Notes under the pieces: generated by a model
Told to the model about the DNA's origin: nothing
Databases searched by the model: none
What the model saw: only the letters and a program-made list of their open reading frames with translations
Translations under genes and position numbers: made by a program
In this document: piece after piece, positions 9,551-18,679 of the stretch
How positions within the stretch are numbered: the first letter of the stretch is position 1
Layout: each line of letters begins with the position of its first letter
Assembly: GCF_040409795.1 (NCBI RefSeq)
Contig: NZ_CP099571.1
Span: 248,001 to 312,000, forward strand
DNA length: 64,000 nt
Reading direction: 5' to 3'
From: Polynucleobacter sp. MWH-UH19D
GTDB taxonomy: Bacteria; Pseudomonadota; Gammaproteobacteria; Burkholderiales; Burkholderiaceae

Positions 9551-10114
9551 ATGCAAGCATCTAAACTCACTGTAACGCCAACTTCTATAAATGGAGTATT
9601 AATCATCGAGCCAAAGGTATTTGGTGATGATCGTGGTTGGTTTATGGAGTCATTCAATGCTCAAGATTTTGCATCAGCAACCGATTTAGATGTTCAATTT
9701 GTGCAAGACAACCATTCTTTTTCTAGTCGCTCTACTTTACGTGGCATGCATTATCAGTTAGAGAAAACCCAAGGCAAGCTAGTGCGCGTTGTTTTCGGTG
9801 CTGTCTTTGATGTTGCTGTTGACTTGCGTCAACAATCATCTACATATGGTCAATGGGTAGGCATTGAGCTAAGCGCACAAAATCATCGACAATTATGGTT
9901 GCCGCCTGGTTTGGCCCATGGATTTTTAGTTCTTTCTGAGACTGCTGAGTTTTTGTATAAGACAACAGATTACTATCACCCCCAAAGTGAAGTTTGCTTG
10001 GCCTGGAATGATCCTACTGTTGCTATTGAGTGGCCCCTTGAGGCGGGTGAATTACCAAATCTCAATGCAAAAGATTCAGCAGGTCTACCTTGGGAAAAAG
10101 CCCCGAAGTTTTAA
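9551..10114 (+). CDS. rfbC: dTDP-4-dehydrorhamnose 3,5-epimerase
   Basis: Epimerises carbons 3 and 5 of the 4-keto-6-deoxyglucose intermediate, a cupin-fold step between RfbB and RfbD. The catalytic histidine lies in LRGMHYQ (residues 63-69, His67), with QDNHS at 52-56 and YKTTDYY at 136-142 holding the partner tyrosine. The 187-residue length is normal. Its stop codon overlaps the ATG of waaC (TAATG), which suggests the rhamnose operon continues into LPS core synthesis. Confidence 0.95.
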   Translation: MQASKLTVTPTSINGVLIIEPKVFGDDRGWFMESFNAQDFASATDLDVQFVQDNHSFSSRSTLRGMHYQLEKTQGKLVRVVFGAVFDVAVDLRQQSSTYGQWVGIELSAQNHRQLWLPPGLAHGFLVLSETAEFLYKTTDYYHPQSEVCLAWNDPTVAIEWPLEAGELPNLNAKDSAGLPWEKAPKF

Positions 10115-11151
10115 TGACTACATCGAGTGCCTCCCCAAATATATTGCTGGTTAAGCTTTCATCTTTAGGGGATGTTCTGCATAACTTGCCAATTGTTTGG
10201 GATATCCGCGCCCGCCTTCCTAATGCCCGCATTGATTGGGTTGTGGAGGAGGGGTATGCGCATCTATTGGAGCCACTATTAACTAATGATCACTTTCGCG
10301 GAATAGATCGCATCATTCCATTTGGATTACGCCGCTGGAAAAAATCAATATTGAGCTTGCGCACATGGCGTGAGTATTTCAGTTTTAGGCGTAATCTTCA
10401 GCGGGTATCTTATGACGTCATTATTGAAACCCAGGGTCTATTAAAGTCTGCTTTGGTATGTGCATTGGCTAAAAAAAGTCCTGATGCGGTGGTCGCGGGC
10501 TTAGCAAATGCTACGGAATACTCAGGTTATGAATCCATTTCAAAGCTGTTTTATAGCCAATCCGTTCAAGTTCCTTTTCGCTGCCATGCAATCGATCGCT
10601 CGCGTTATGTCGCATGCTCTGCTTTTGATTGGCCATTGATTGGTAGGGATGAAAATGTAGAGTTTTACCCTCAAAGCTTTATTGAAACTCTTGGCAATAA
10701 TTCTGCAGTTCAATTTAAAAAGCCCTATGTCATATTTTTTCATTCAACCGCAAGAGCAGCAAAGCGCTGGGGTAATGAAGCTTGGGTTGATGTTGGCCAA
10801 TGTCTTTCTAAAATAGGTTATCAAGTTGTGCTTCCATGGGGAAGTCCTCGCGAGAAAAAAGTAAGCGAGGAGCTTGCAGAACAAATTCCGAATGCGGTTA
10901 TTCCCGAAGCATTTTCTATTGAGGAAGCCTTTGCAGTGATTGCAAATTCCTCGTTAGTTATTGGTGTAGATTCTGGTTTAACCCATTTAGCTGCAGTTCT
11001 AAATAAGCCAACCATCGAGATCTATTGCGACTCTCCTCGTTGGAAAACTGATGGTTACTGGTCTAGCAAGATTCGCAACTTAGGGGATATGAAGACTTCT
11101 CCGGCTGCTTCAGATGTTATTGCAGCCACTAATGAGCTTTTAGCGCAATAA
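10114..11151 (+). CDS. waaC: Lipopolysaccharide heptosyltransferase I
   Basis: GT9 family enzyme that adds the first L-glycero-D-manno-heptose to Kdo2-lipid A on the cytoplasmic side of the inner membrane. With the ATG at 10114, which overlaps the rfbC stop, the protein has 345 residues. The N-terminal ILLVKLSSLGDVLHNLP stretch is the classic WaaC/WaaF acceptor-side start, and the C-terminal VIGVDSGLTHLAA segment is the ADP-heptose-binding loop of GT9. WaaC rather than WaaF is preferred from the SSLGDVLH start. The 3' end overlaps the convergent tolC-type gene by 12 bp. Confidence 0.9.
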   Translation: MTTSSASPNILLVKLSSLGDVLHNLPIVWDIRARLPNARIDWVVEEGYAHLLEPLLTNDHFRGIDRIIPFGLRRWKKSILSLRTWREYFSFRRNLQRVSYDVIIETQGLLKSALVCALAKKSPDAVVAGLANATEYSGYESISKLFYSQSVQVPFRCHAIDRSRYVACSAFDWPLIGRDENVEFYPQSFIETLGNNSAVQFKKPYVIFFHSTARAAKRWGNEAWVDVGQCLSKIGYQVVLPWGSPREKKVSEELAEQIPNAVIPEAFSIEEAFAVIANSSLVIGVDSGLTHLAAVLNKPTIEIYCDSPRWKTDGYWSSKIRNLGDMKTSPAASDVIAATNELLAQ

Positions 11152-12774
11152 ACCGTTTATTGCTATCAAATCTTCGTCAGTTAATGAAGCAGCATGCGCT
11201 TTTAACTTGATTGCATTCAAGATGGTGCTATAGCGTGCTTGTTGCAATTGTGATCGAGTGGTAATCAGAGTATCTAAGGCAATCAATACATCAATATTAA
11301 TTAAAGTTCCGACTTGAAAGCCTAGTTTGCTAGATTCTAAGGCAGAGGTTGATGAGCGCTCAGCCGCTTCAAAGGCCTTCACGCTTGCAAGACCTCCGTA
11401 GAAACCTGTGAACGCTGTTCGAGTATTTTGAGCCGCAGTACGGCGTGCATTGTCATAGTTTGCTTTAGCAGCATCAACCAGTGCCGCATTTTGCCGTATG
11501 ACGGAACTATTAAATCCACCAGATACCAGTGGAATATTCATCTGTAGGGCTATAGTATTGTTGTACACATTGGTGTTTGCTGGTGTATAGCTATTAGGCG
11601 TGCCGTTTGAAGTATTGTAACCTGCAGTTCCCACTAGGTTAATGGATGGATAATTTGAGGCTTGAGATGCTCTATAAGTGCTTTCGGCAAGACTGACAGA
11701 AAGCTGATTGGCGAGCACATTAAAGTTAGCGCTTTCTGCTTGGTTAATCCAGTCATCAAGTGTTTGCCCGGGAGGCAGCTGTGGGTTCACGCTCTCTGCA
11801 ATCGGATTTCCTTTGGAGTCTTTACTCTTGCTGCGAGGATCTTTTAGGACGCCGTGAATCTTGGTATCTTTTACTAATGGGCGAAGTGGTCCAACAGGGT
11901 GTCCAACCAGCTGTTCTAGAGCGCCACTTTTAACAACTAAGTCTGCTTGAGCGGCAATTTCTTGAGAGTTAGCGAGGTCAAGTGCAGCTTGTGCTGTGTT
12001 GACATCAACAATGGTTGCTAGGCCTGCATCATATTTAGCTTGTGCCGCATCTAATTGTTGCTTGATTAAACTTTTTTTGTTGCGATAGAGTTCAACATTA
12101 TCCTGACTAGTTAGCGCATCAAAGTAAGCCTGAGAGACGCGAATAATTAAATCTTGTTGTGCTAGGTAAAAACGCATATCAGCGATCTTAGTATTTAAGT
12201 CGCCTTGTTTGAATGCCTCTAAAGCCGCAATGTTAAATACCGGCTGAGTAAGTGTGACAGTATAATTTTTTTGATCAAAGACTCGCGAGTTGCCGGGCCC
12301 AGCAGCCACTACTGTTTGTCCAACGCCATGCTGGTAGTAACGTGTGCCACCAGGTGTTGCATTGGCTTGTGGCAGGAGTAGGGAAAGACCTTGCCAATAG
12401 AGTTCTTTGCTGGCTTGATAGTTGAATCGAGCTGCATTCAGAACGGGATCGCTAAAGGCAGCATCTTGATACAGTTGAATTAAGTCAGTTAATTGACCTT
12501 TTTGGGCTGCTCCGATGCTACTGTTAATGCTCGAAGGAGCTCCACCGGCAGGCAATGCCGGTTTGCTTGGTGGGGGCGCAATTTGGGGAGGCTGCTCTAA
12601 CTCAATCAGAGATGAGGGGCTGATAGACGTAGGGAGGACCGGTTTTACTGCTGTATTGGGACTTTGTGCCAGGGCTGCTGTAGACCAAGAGTTGAGTCCA
12701 AGAGCCTGTCCCACCATCAGGCCGAGTATGGTAATTCTAGAGGGTCGAAAGCGCTTTGGATTCATCAAATTCAT
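11140..12774 (-). CDS. TolC-family outer membrane efflux/secretion protein
   Basis: A TolC-type outer membrane channel that pairs with inner-membrane transporters for type I secretion or efflux. The N-terminus has a signal peptide ending at AALA-Q (near residue 37), followed by a Pro-rich linker of about 55 residues, then two related halves of coiled-coil helices with regular A/Q/N-rich heptads (for example the AQAKYDAGLATIVDVNTA segment and its C-terminal counterpart, GFQVGTLINIDVLIAL). About 544 residues, a little long because of the linker. The ATG at 12774 is used; a TTG just before it and an ATG at 12762 are alternatives within a short TTGATGAA direct repeat. It diverges from uppP. No transporter partner is adjacent. 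Confidence 0.88.
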   Translation of the reverse strand: MNLMNPKRFRPSRITILGLMVGQALGLNSWSTAALAQSPNTAVKPVLPTSISPSSLIELEQPPQIAPPPSKPALPAGGAPSSINSSIGAAQKGQLTDLIQLYQDAAFSDPVLNAARFNYQASKELYWQGLSLLLPQANATPGGTRYYQHGVGQTVVAAGPGNSRVFDQKNYTVTLTQPVFNIAALEAFKQGDLNTKIADMRFYLAQQDLIIRVSQAYFDALTSQDNVELYRNKKSLIKQQLDAAQAKYDAGLATIVDVNTAQAALDLANSQEIAAQADLVVKSGALEQLVGHPVGPLRPLVKDTKIHGVLKDPRSKSKDSKGNPIAESVNPQLPPGQTLDDWINQAESANFNVLANQLSVSLAESTYRASQASNYPSINLVGTAGYNTSNGTPNSYTPANTNVYNNTIALQMNIPLVSGGFNSSVIRQNAALVDAAKANYDNARRTAAQNTRTAFTGFYGGLASVKAFEAAERSSTSALESSKLGFQVGTLINIDVLIALDTLITTRSQLQQARYSTILNAIKLKAHAASLTDEDLIAINGLLR

Positions 12775-12881
12775 CAAATTTTGGGGTGCATGAAGTTTAA
12801 GGCTAAATCGTCAACTAGGCTAATTTGAGCTTTATTTTGCCAAATAAGTGGCGCACTTTCACAACCCGATAAAATTTGGTT

Positions 12882-13727
12882 ATGGATCTACTATTGCTAT
12901 TTAAGGCTGTCATTCTGGGTGTGGTCGAGGGCTTGACAGAGTTTTTGCCCATCTCAAGTACCGGCCATCTAATATTGGTTGGAGACCTACTTGATTTCAA
13001 TGATGAGAAAGGAAAGGCCTTTGAGGTCATTATTCAGTTTGGGGCAATATTGGCAGTTTGCTGGGAGTTTCGTCATAAGTTGACAAAGGTTGCCTCCTCC
13101 TTGACATTTAGTGCAAGTGCTCGTCGATTTGTGATTAATTTGTTGATTGCCTCAATACCAGTGATGGGCCTGGCTTTTATTTTTAGCAAGCATATTAAGG
13201 CGATCCTTTTTGCCCCCATTCCTGTCGCAAGTGCTTTTATTCTTGGCGCATTTATTATTTTTTGGGCTGAGTCACGCCAAGCAAACTTCAATGAAAGTTC
13301 ATGTCGTATTCAGACGGTGGACGATCTCTCTTATCTGGATGCTTTTAAAGTCGGTATCGCACAATGTGCTGCATTGATTCCAGGAACTTCAAGATCTGGC
13401 GCTACGATTATTGGCGGAATATTGTTTGGATTGCCCAGAACTGTTGCCACCGAATTCTCATTCTTTTTGGCAATTCCCGTTATTGGTGGAGCAACTGCTT
13501 ATGAGTTGCTAAAGCTGTGGAAGAATCCGGTGGCTATTTCTGGCGAATATACGCTCGCGATAGTAATTGGCTTTATCGCTGCATTTGTTTCAGCGTTTAT
13601 TTGTGTACGATGGTTAATTCATTATGTAGCGCATCATAATTTCAAGCCATTTGCTTGGTATCGCATTGTGTTTGGGCTACTAGTTTTATTCACCGCATAC
13701 GGCGGCTTGATTCAGTGGTCGTATTAA
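12882..13727 (+). CDS. uppP: Undecaprenyl-diphosphatase
   Basis: BacA/UppP dephosphorylates undecaprenyl diphosphate at the periplasmic face, recycling the lipid carrier used by peptidoglycan and O-antigen synthesis. From the ATG at 12882 the protein has 281 residues and about eight membrane segments. The two active-site motifs are present: [14 protein letters not shown] (16-29) and the later [10 protein letters not shown]. No strong ribosome-binding site is seen; a TTG six bases upstream is in frame but less likely. It serves both polysaccharide blocks of this window. Confidence 0.95.
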   Translation: MDLLLLFKAVILGVVEGLTEFLPISSTGHLILVGDLLDFNDEKGKAFEVIIQFGAILAVCWEFRHKLTKVASSLTFSASARRFVINLLIASIPVMGLAFIFSKHIKAILFAPIPVASAFILGAFIIFWAESRQANFNESSCRIQTVDDLSYLDAFKVGIAQCAALIPGTSRSGATIIGGILFGLPRTVATEFSFFLAIPVIGGATAYELLKLWKNPVAISGEYTLAIVIGFIAAFVSAFICVRWLIHYVAHHNFKPFAWYRIVFGLLVLFTAYGGLIQWSY

Positions 13728-13750
13728 TTTTGGGGAATTGAGGAAATTCA

Positions 13751-14206
13751 ATGGATGTATCAATCGACGCAATTACCAATAACATTCAGCTAGCTCTAGC
13801 CCCAGTATTTTTATTGACTGCTGTTGCGACCTTATTAAATGCCATATCCGTTCGTCTCGCCAGAAATGTCGATAGAATGCGCGCCATCCAGCAGACACTT
13901 TTTTCTGGGGAGCTAAAAGACCTTAGGACAATTGAACACTTGCAACGCGAGGCAAATGAATCAAAAATGCGTGGTCGACTTTGTACTCTGGCAATCTTTT
14001 TTGACGTCCTAAGTGGTATTTTTATATCACTGACCGTGCTTGAATTATTTTTCTTTCAGGCAGGTGCGGTTAGGTCTTTACAAACAACGTATGTGATTTG
14101 GACCTTTGTTTTGGGTCTGATATCCTTTATGACATCTCTTTCAATTGTTTTGGCCGAAGTAGTATATGCCTATCGGTCTGCTGGCTGGAGCTCTCCTAAA
14201 AATTAG
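13751..14206 (+). CDS. DUF2721 domain membrane protein
   Basis: A 151-residue protein with three hydrophobic segments (about 13-33, 77-97 and 112-133) and a charged cytoplasmic stretch after the first. The NAISVRLARNVDRMR segment after helix one is typical of DUF2721 proteins, whose function is not established. A GAGGAAA ribosome-binding site lies 7 bp before the ATG, 24 bp after uppP, so it is probably co-transcribed with uppP. Confidence 0.75.
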   Translation: MDVSIDAITNNIQLALAPVFLLTAVATLLNAISVRLARNVDRMRAIQQTLFSGELKDLRTIEHLQREANESKMRGRLCTLAIFFDVLSGIFISLTVLELFFFQAGAVRSLQTTYVIWTFVLGLISFMTSLSIVLAEVVYAYRSAGWSSPKN

Positions 14207-14238
14207 TAGTTTTACTTGATATTTAATAAATATAAAAC

Positions 14239-15174
14239 ATGAACAAAATCCTCATCACTGGCGGCGCAGGTTTTCTGGGTTCGCACTTAACTGAGAAGCT
14301 CTTAAAAGAGGGTAATGATATCTTGGTAGTGGATAACTATTTCACTGGGTCTAAGGCAAATTTAGAACATTTGTTGTCAAATCCCCGTTTGGAATTGATG
14401 CGCCATGATGTGACCTTTCCACTTTATGTAGAAACCAATCAGATATACAACTTGGCTTGCCCCGCATCGCCAGTGCATTATCAATATGATCCAGTCCAGA
14501 CCACTAAAACGAGCGTTCATGGTGCGATCAATATGTTAGGTCTTGCTAAAAGAACCCGTGCCCGTATTTTGCAAGCCTCTACTAGTGAGGTATATGGGGA
14601 TCCTGAGGTTCATCCACAGCCTGAAGAATATTGGGGAAGAGTCAATCCAATTGGTATTCGCTCCTGTTACGACGAAGGTAAGCGCTGCGCAGAAACCCTC
14701 TTTTTTGATTACAACCGCCAACACAATCTTGATATTAAAGTGGTGCGCATCTTCAATACCTATGGCCCTCGTATGCACCCTAATGATGGCCGTGTAGTGA
14801 GTAATTTCATTGTTCAAGCCTTACAGGGTAAAGACATCACCATTTATGGCGATGGTAGGCAGACCCGTAGCTTTTGCTACGTAGATGACTTAATTGATGC
14901 CATGGTCAAAATGATGAACTCAGAACAAGGCTTTACAGGGCCGGTCAATATTGGCAATCCTAGTGAATTCACAATGTTGCAATTAGCAGAGACAGTGCTC
15001 AAGCTCTCAGGCAGCAAATCCAAAATTATTCATCAGCCATTACCCTCTGATGATCCAAAACAACGTCAACCCAATATTGATCTAGCCAAAGCAAAATTAG
15101 ATTGGCAACCAAAGGTCAATCTCGAAGATGGTCTGAAAGAGACGATTGCTTACTTTAGAAAGATTGTGGCGTAA
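14239..15174 (+). CDS. UDP-glucuronate decarboxylase (UDP-xylose synthase)
   Basis: An extended SDR enzyme that oxidises and decarboxylates UDP-glucuronate to UDP-xylose. GGAGFLG (8-14) binds NAD, the family-specific [12 protein letters not shown] follows at 70-81, STSEVYG is at 114-120, and the catalytic YDEGK is at 144-148; NLACPASP and the SCYDEGKR context separate Uxs from other nucleotide-sugar epimerases. Full length at 311 residues. It lies outside both main glycosyltransferase blocks, directly before trmB. No UDP-glucose dehydrogenase producing its substrate was seen in the window. Confidence 0.88.
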   Translation: MNKILITGGAGFLGSHLTEKLLKEGNDILVVDNYFTGSKANLEHLLSNPRLELMRHDVTFPLYVETNQIYNLACPASPVHYQYDPVQTTKTSVHGAINMLGLAKRTRARILQASTSEVYGDPEVHPQPEEYWGRVNPIGIRSCYDEGKRCAETLFFDYNRQHNLDIKVVRIFNTYGPRMHPNDGRVVSNFIVQALQGKDITIYGDGRQTRSFCYVDDLIDAMVKMMNSEQGFTGPVNIGNPSEFTMLQLAETVLKLSGSKSKIIHQPLPSDDPKQRQPNIDLAKAKLDWQPKVNLEDGLKETIAYFRKIVA

Positions 15175-15990
15175 TTGGGTTTAGATGATGTCGATCAATC
15201 TGGAAAGGCATTTGAGCGCATTCGCTCATTTGTTCTTAGGGCGGGCCGAACCACTGCAGGACAACAACGTGCAATTGAGGAGCTAGGCCCGAAATTTCTC
15301 ATTCCTTATCAAGATAAAAATCTAGATTTGGTTAAGGCATTTGGTGGATCCACAAAACCAAAGATTCTGGAAATTGGTTTTGGTATGGGCGAGACTGCCG
15401 CCAAGATCGCAGCTTTACGCCCAAATGATGATTTTCTGGGAATTGAAGTTCATCTGCCTGGGGTGGGTGCACTGCTAAAGCTGATTGGTGAAAATCAACT
15501 GACCAATTTACGCCTTATTCGTCACGATGCCGTTGAAGTTCTTGAAAATATGATTGCTCCTGATTCTTTGAATGGCATTCATATCTATTTTGCTGATCCT
15601 TGGCATAAGAAGCGCCATCATAAGCGTCGTCTGATTCAAGAAAAATTTGTAAAGCTCTTGGTTTCGCGTCTAAAGGCTGGCGGATATTTACACTTGGCTA
15701 CTGATTGGCATAACTATGCAGAGCAGATGCTTTTAGTTTTGAATGCGGAACCCAGTTTGCAAAATACTTCAGATCAGTATGTTTCCGTGGAAACATTCTC
15801 TTCTGAGGATGCGCTTAAGTCTGAAGAATTATCTAAAGAGTTAAATGAATTTAAACCTACGATTGAGCAGTTAAACTTAAAACACTTGGGTTATGTTGAG
15901 AGACCAAGCTATCGCCCAGTAACCAAGTTTGAAAACCGTGGCATCAAGCTAGGCCACGGTGTATGGGATTTAGTCTATATTAAAAAGTAA
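15175..15990 (+). CDS. trmB: tRNA (guanine-N7-)-methyltransferase
   Basis: Methylates N7 of G46 in the variable loop of tRNAs using SAM. The SAM-binding loop EIGFGMGE is at residues 66-73, and [12 protein letters not shown] at 139-150 is the characteristic TrmB acceptor-binding stretch. The start must be TTG at 15175: the codon before it is the in-frame TAA that also ends the upstream gene, and no ATG follows before the conserved core. Expression therefore probably depends on translational coupling to the UDP-glucuronate decarboxylase gene. Length of 271 residues includes an N-terminal extension usual in betaproteobacteria. Confidence 0.94.
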   Translation: MGLDDVDQSGKAFERIRSFVLRAGRTTAGQQRAIEELGPKFLIPYQDKNLDLVKAFGGSTKPKILEIGFGMGETAAKIAALRPNDDFLGIEVHLPGVGALLKLIGENQLTNLRLIRHDAVEVLENMIAPDSLNGIHIYFADPWHKKRHHKRRLIQEKFVKLLVSRLKAGGYLHLATDWHNYAEQMLLVLNAEPSLQNTSDQYVSVETFSSEDALKSEELSKELNEFKPTIEQLNLKHLGYVERPSYRPVTKFENRGIKLGHGVWDLVYIKK

Positions 15991-16010
15991 GCGTTTATTA
16001 CATTAAGAGG

Positions 16011-17489
16011 CTAAAGTGTAACGCAGACATACTTGAGCTCAAGGTATTCATCCATACCGAAGACACTACCTTCTCTGCCTAGGCCAGATTGTTTAACGCC
16101 ACCAAATGGCACAACTTCGTTAGCAATAATTCCGCTATTGACGCCGACCATCCCGTATTCCAAGGCTTCTGCAACCTTCCAAATACGACCAATATCACGG
16201 CTGTAAAAGTAGGAAGCTAATCCATACTGACTATTGTTAGCCAACTGAACTACTTCTTCATCACTTTCAAAGCTAATGATAGGGGCAACTGGTCCAAAGG
16301 TTTCTTCATAAGTGATGAGCATGTCATTGCTGACGTTGTCCAGAACGGTAGGCTCGTAATAAGTGCCGCCTAAAGGAGAGGGTTTGCCGCCTGTAATCAG
16401 CTTGGCACCTTTATTTAGGGCATCGGCAATATGACGTTCAACTTTTTCAAATGCAGCCCGATCAATGAGGGGGCCCTGATGTATCCCTGCTTCCATACCA
16501 TTGCCCACCTTAATTGCTTGAACGGCTTTGGCAAATTTTTCTACAAAGACGTCATGAATTTTCTTATGAACATAGATCCGATTGGCACACACACAGGTTT
16601 GACCAGAATTACGATATTTCGAGGCAATCGCACCTGCGACCGCAGCATCAATATCGGCGTCGTCAAATACGATAAATGGAGCATGGCCTCCTAACTCCAG
16701 GGCAAGTTTTTTCACGGTAGGTGCACACTGCGCCATCAAAATTCGACCTACTTCTGTTGATCCAGTAAAGGACAGATGGCGAACTGTTGGTGAGGCGCAA
16801 AGCGTTTTACCAACGGCAATAGATTGGTCGGCATCGGCAGTGACTATATTGACAACACCTTTGGGTATGCCTGCTCGCACTGCAAGTTCTGCAAGGGCTA
16901 AGGCTGATAATGGCGTTTGTTCAGCCGGTTTGATCACAATCGTGCAACCTGCTGCCATTGCTGGCGCAATTTTTCTGGTAATCATCGCATTAGGAAAATT
17001 CCAAGGAGTAATAGCGACGCAAACACCCACGGGTTGTTTGAGAACCATGAAGCGTTTATCACCCCAAATGGTTGTTGGTATTGTTCCAGATACTCTTTTT
17101 GCTTCTTCTGCATACCACTCGATAAAAGATGCCCCGTAGACTACTTCGCCAGTTGATTCTGGGAGAGGCTTGCCTTGTTCCAAGGTCATCAGAATCGCTA
17201 GATCCTCTTTATTTTGCAGAATGAGATCAAACCATTTACGCATTAGGCCAGCACGTTCTTTCCCGGTGATGCTTTTCCATTTCGGAAGAGCATCATCAGC
17301 GGCGGTAATAGCTTTCTCCGCATCTGCACCGCTTAAATTGGCTACCTGAGCGATGATCTCGCCAGTGGCTGGATTGTTAACAGGAAAATGGGTATTTAAG
17401 CTTGACTGGACCCATTCATTATTAATAAAGGCTTGCTCCTTAAATAGGCTTGAATCTTTTAGAAGGCTGCGAATATCAATTTTTTGCAT
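16011..17489 (-). CDS. gabD: NAD(P)-dependent succinate-semialdehyde dehydrogenase
   Basis: An aldehyde dehydrogenase of 492 residues, oxidising succinate semialdehyde to succinate. The catalytic cysteine is Cys299 in NSGQTCVC, the general base Glu265 in ALELGGHAP, and TPWNFPNAM (161-169) plus FTGSTEVG (241-248) are cofactor-binding segments. The CVCANRI sequence after the catalytic cysteine, with a second cysteine two residues on, is usual for GabD and fits redox control of this enzyme. Single gene, converging on trmB; no GABA transaminase is nearby, so glutarate semialdehyde or a related substrate cannot be excluded. Confidence 0.88.
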   Translation of the reverse strand: MQKIDIRSLLKDSSLFKEQAFINNEWVQSSLNTHFPVNNPATGEIIAQVANLSGADAEKAITAADDALPKWKSITGKERAGLMRKWFDLILQNKEDLAILMTLEQGKPLPESTGEVVYGASFIEWYAEEAKRVSGTIPTTIWGDKRFMVLKQPVGVCVAITPWNFPNAMITRKIAPAMAAGCTIVIKPAEQTPLSALALAELAVRAGIPKGVVNIVTADADQSIAVGKTLCASPTVRHLSFTGSTEVGRILMAQCAPTVKKLALELGGHAPFIVFDDADIDAAVAGAIASKYRNSGQTCVCANRIYVHKKIHDVFVEKFAKAVQAIKVGNGMEAGIHQGPLIDRAAFEKVERHIADALNKGAKLITGGKPSPLGGTYYEPTVLDNVSNDMLITYEETFGPVAPIISFESDEEVVQLANNSQYGLASYFYSRDIGRIWKVAEALEYGMVGVNSGIIANEVVPFGGVKQSGLGREGSVFGMDEYLELKYVCVTL

Positions 17490-17550
17490 GATGAACTTTT
17501 CCGATCAAAAGGGGTCTCTACTATTCTGAACGATTTTATCCCTAGAAGTT

Positions 17551-17584
17551 AAAAAACCTCACTTGCTATAGTAAGTGAGGTTCA
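17551..17584 (-). terminator. Rho-independent terminator after nusB
   Basis: Inverted repeat AACCTCACTT / AAGTGAGGTT (17555-17564 and 17575-17584) around a 10-base loop, flanked on the plus strand by an A-run at 17551-17556 that becomes a U-run in minus-strand RNA. It lies just past the nusB stop and should end the ribBX-ribH-nusB transcript before gabD. Confidence 0.8.
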
Positions 17585-17612
17585 TGTTGCCTAGAAGAAA
17601 ATTTTTTAGGAA

Positions 17613-18134
17613 TTAACCTGCGTTTGTTTCAGCTGTGCGTAGTTTCTGTGCCAAGAGGTCTAAGACCCCATTAACGTATTTATGACCATCGGTGCCGCCA
17701 AATGTTTTAGCCAGTTCTACGGCTTCATTGATAGCTACCTTATATGGTACGGACAAGTCACAAGCGAGCTCATATGCGCCAATGAGAAGGGCAGCATGTT
17801 CAACGGGAGAGAGTTCATTAATGGGGCGGTCAAGAGTAGGGGTAATTAGCGCCTCGAGCTCATCAGCGCGATCCAAGACTCCAGTAAAGATACCCTGAAA
17901 GAGATCTAATTGACAGCGTTTGAATGCAGGGTCTTCTGCTAATTGTTTTGCAATATTTGCTCCATTAGGCAGGCTACCAGCGCGTCTCACAACCAGACTT
18001 TGATAAATTCCCTGGAGTGCATATTCTCGTGCGCGACGACGTGGTGTCAGAGAGCGCTTTGGTGCTGTAGATTTGCCATCGCCACTATCTTTCATGGCTT
18101 TTGCTTGAGCTGGATTTGGAGTCGATTTCGTCAT
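17613..18134 (-). CDS. nusB: Transcription antitermination protein NusB
   Basis: All-helical RNA-binding protein that forms the boxA-binding complex with NusE (ribosomal protein S10) for rRNA antitermination. Recognised from SRRRAREYALQGIYQ-like spacing near residues 29-47 (PRRRAREYALQGIYQSL), the LSPVEHAALLIGAYEL stretch and VAINEAVELAKTFGG near the C-terminus, all strongly conserved in NusB. An extra Lys/Thr-rich N-terminus of about 27 residues is present. It follows ribH by 8 bp, the usual ribH-nusB pairing, and is closed by a hairpin terminator. Confidence 0.95.
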   Translation of the reverse strand: MTKSTPNPAQAKAMKDSGDGKSTAPKRSLTPRRRAREYALQGIYQSLVVRRAGSLPNGANIAKQLAEDPAFKRCQLDLFQGIFTGVLDRADELEALITPTLDRPINELSPVEHAALLIGAYELACDLSVPYKVAINEAVELAKTFGGTDGHKYVNGVLDLLAQKLRTAETNAG

Positions 18135-18142
18135 ATCAATAA

Positions 18143-18655
18143 TTACTCTTCACCATCATTCACTTCGAAATTAATATCGGGCGTCAGGGCTAGCGCTAGA
18201 TTAGCCATTTCCACAACAGCCTTAGCGCAATCAGCACCTTTTATATTCACACGCACTTGTGCTTGTTCGTCTGTATCGCAGGTGAGTACTCCGTTAGCAA
18301 TCGGTAAACCAGAATCAATTGATATGCGCGTAATGCCTGCAGCAGATTCATTGGAGACCAATTCAAAATGATAGGTCTCCCCACGAATCACAGCGCCTAA
18401 GGCAACCAGCCCATCGAACTCACCAGTTTCTGCAAGCTTTTGAAGTGCAAATGGGATCTCTAGTGCACCTGGTACGGTAACTAGTTTGATATCAGATTGC
18501 GAAACACCTAGCGAGATGAGTTCACTAATGCAAGCGTTCGTAAGCGCAACACAATGGTCTTCATTAAAGCGTGCCTGCACTATGCCGATACGCAAATCTT
18601 GGCCATTCAGATCCGCTTCAAGTACGCCTACAAAATCGTTATTGGTATCGGTCAT
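18143..18655 (-). CDS. ribH: 6,7-dimethyl-8-ribityllumazine synthase
   Basis: Condenses 5-amino-6-ribitylamino-uracil with 3,4-dihydroxy-2-butanone 4-phosphate to give lumazine, the penultimate step of riboflavin synthesis. The [11 protein letters not shown] stretch and [14 protein letters not shown] with the catalytic histidine are present, as in icosahedral lumazine synthases. Full length at 170 residues with an acidic C-terminal tail. Lies between ribBX and nusB on the minus strand with short gaps, consistent with one operon. Confidence 0.95.
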   Translation of the reverse strand: MTDTNNDFVGVLEADLNGQDLRIGIVQARFNEDHCVALTNACISELISLGVSQSDIKLVTVPGALEIPFALQKLAETGEFDGLVALGAVIRGETYHFELVSNESAAGITRISIDSGLPIANGVLTCDTDEQAQVRVNIKGADCAKAVVEMANLALALTPDINFEVNDGEE

Positions 18656-18679
18656 AGTGATCTTTTGCTAACAGATGAA

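Noticed and set aside
12515..12793. 92-codon plus-strand frame over the 5' part of the TolC-type gene
   Set aside because: Lies antisense to a clear signal peptide and Pro-rich linker; no ribosome-binding site and no family pattern.
17943..18371. 142-codon plus-strand frame opposite nusB and ribH
   Set aside because: Fully antisense to two well-supported genes.
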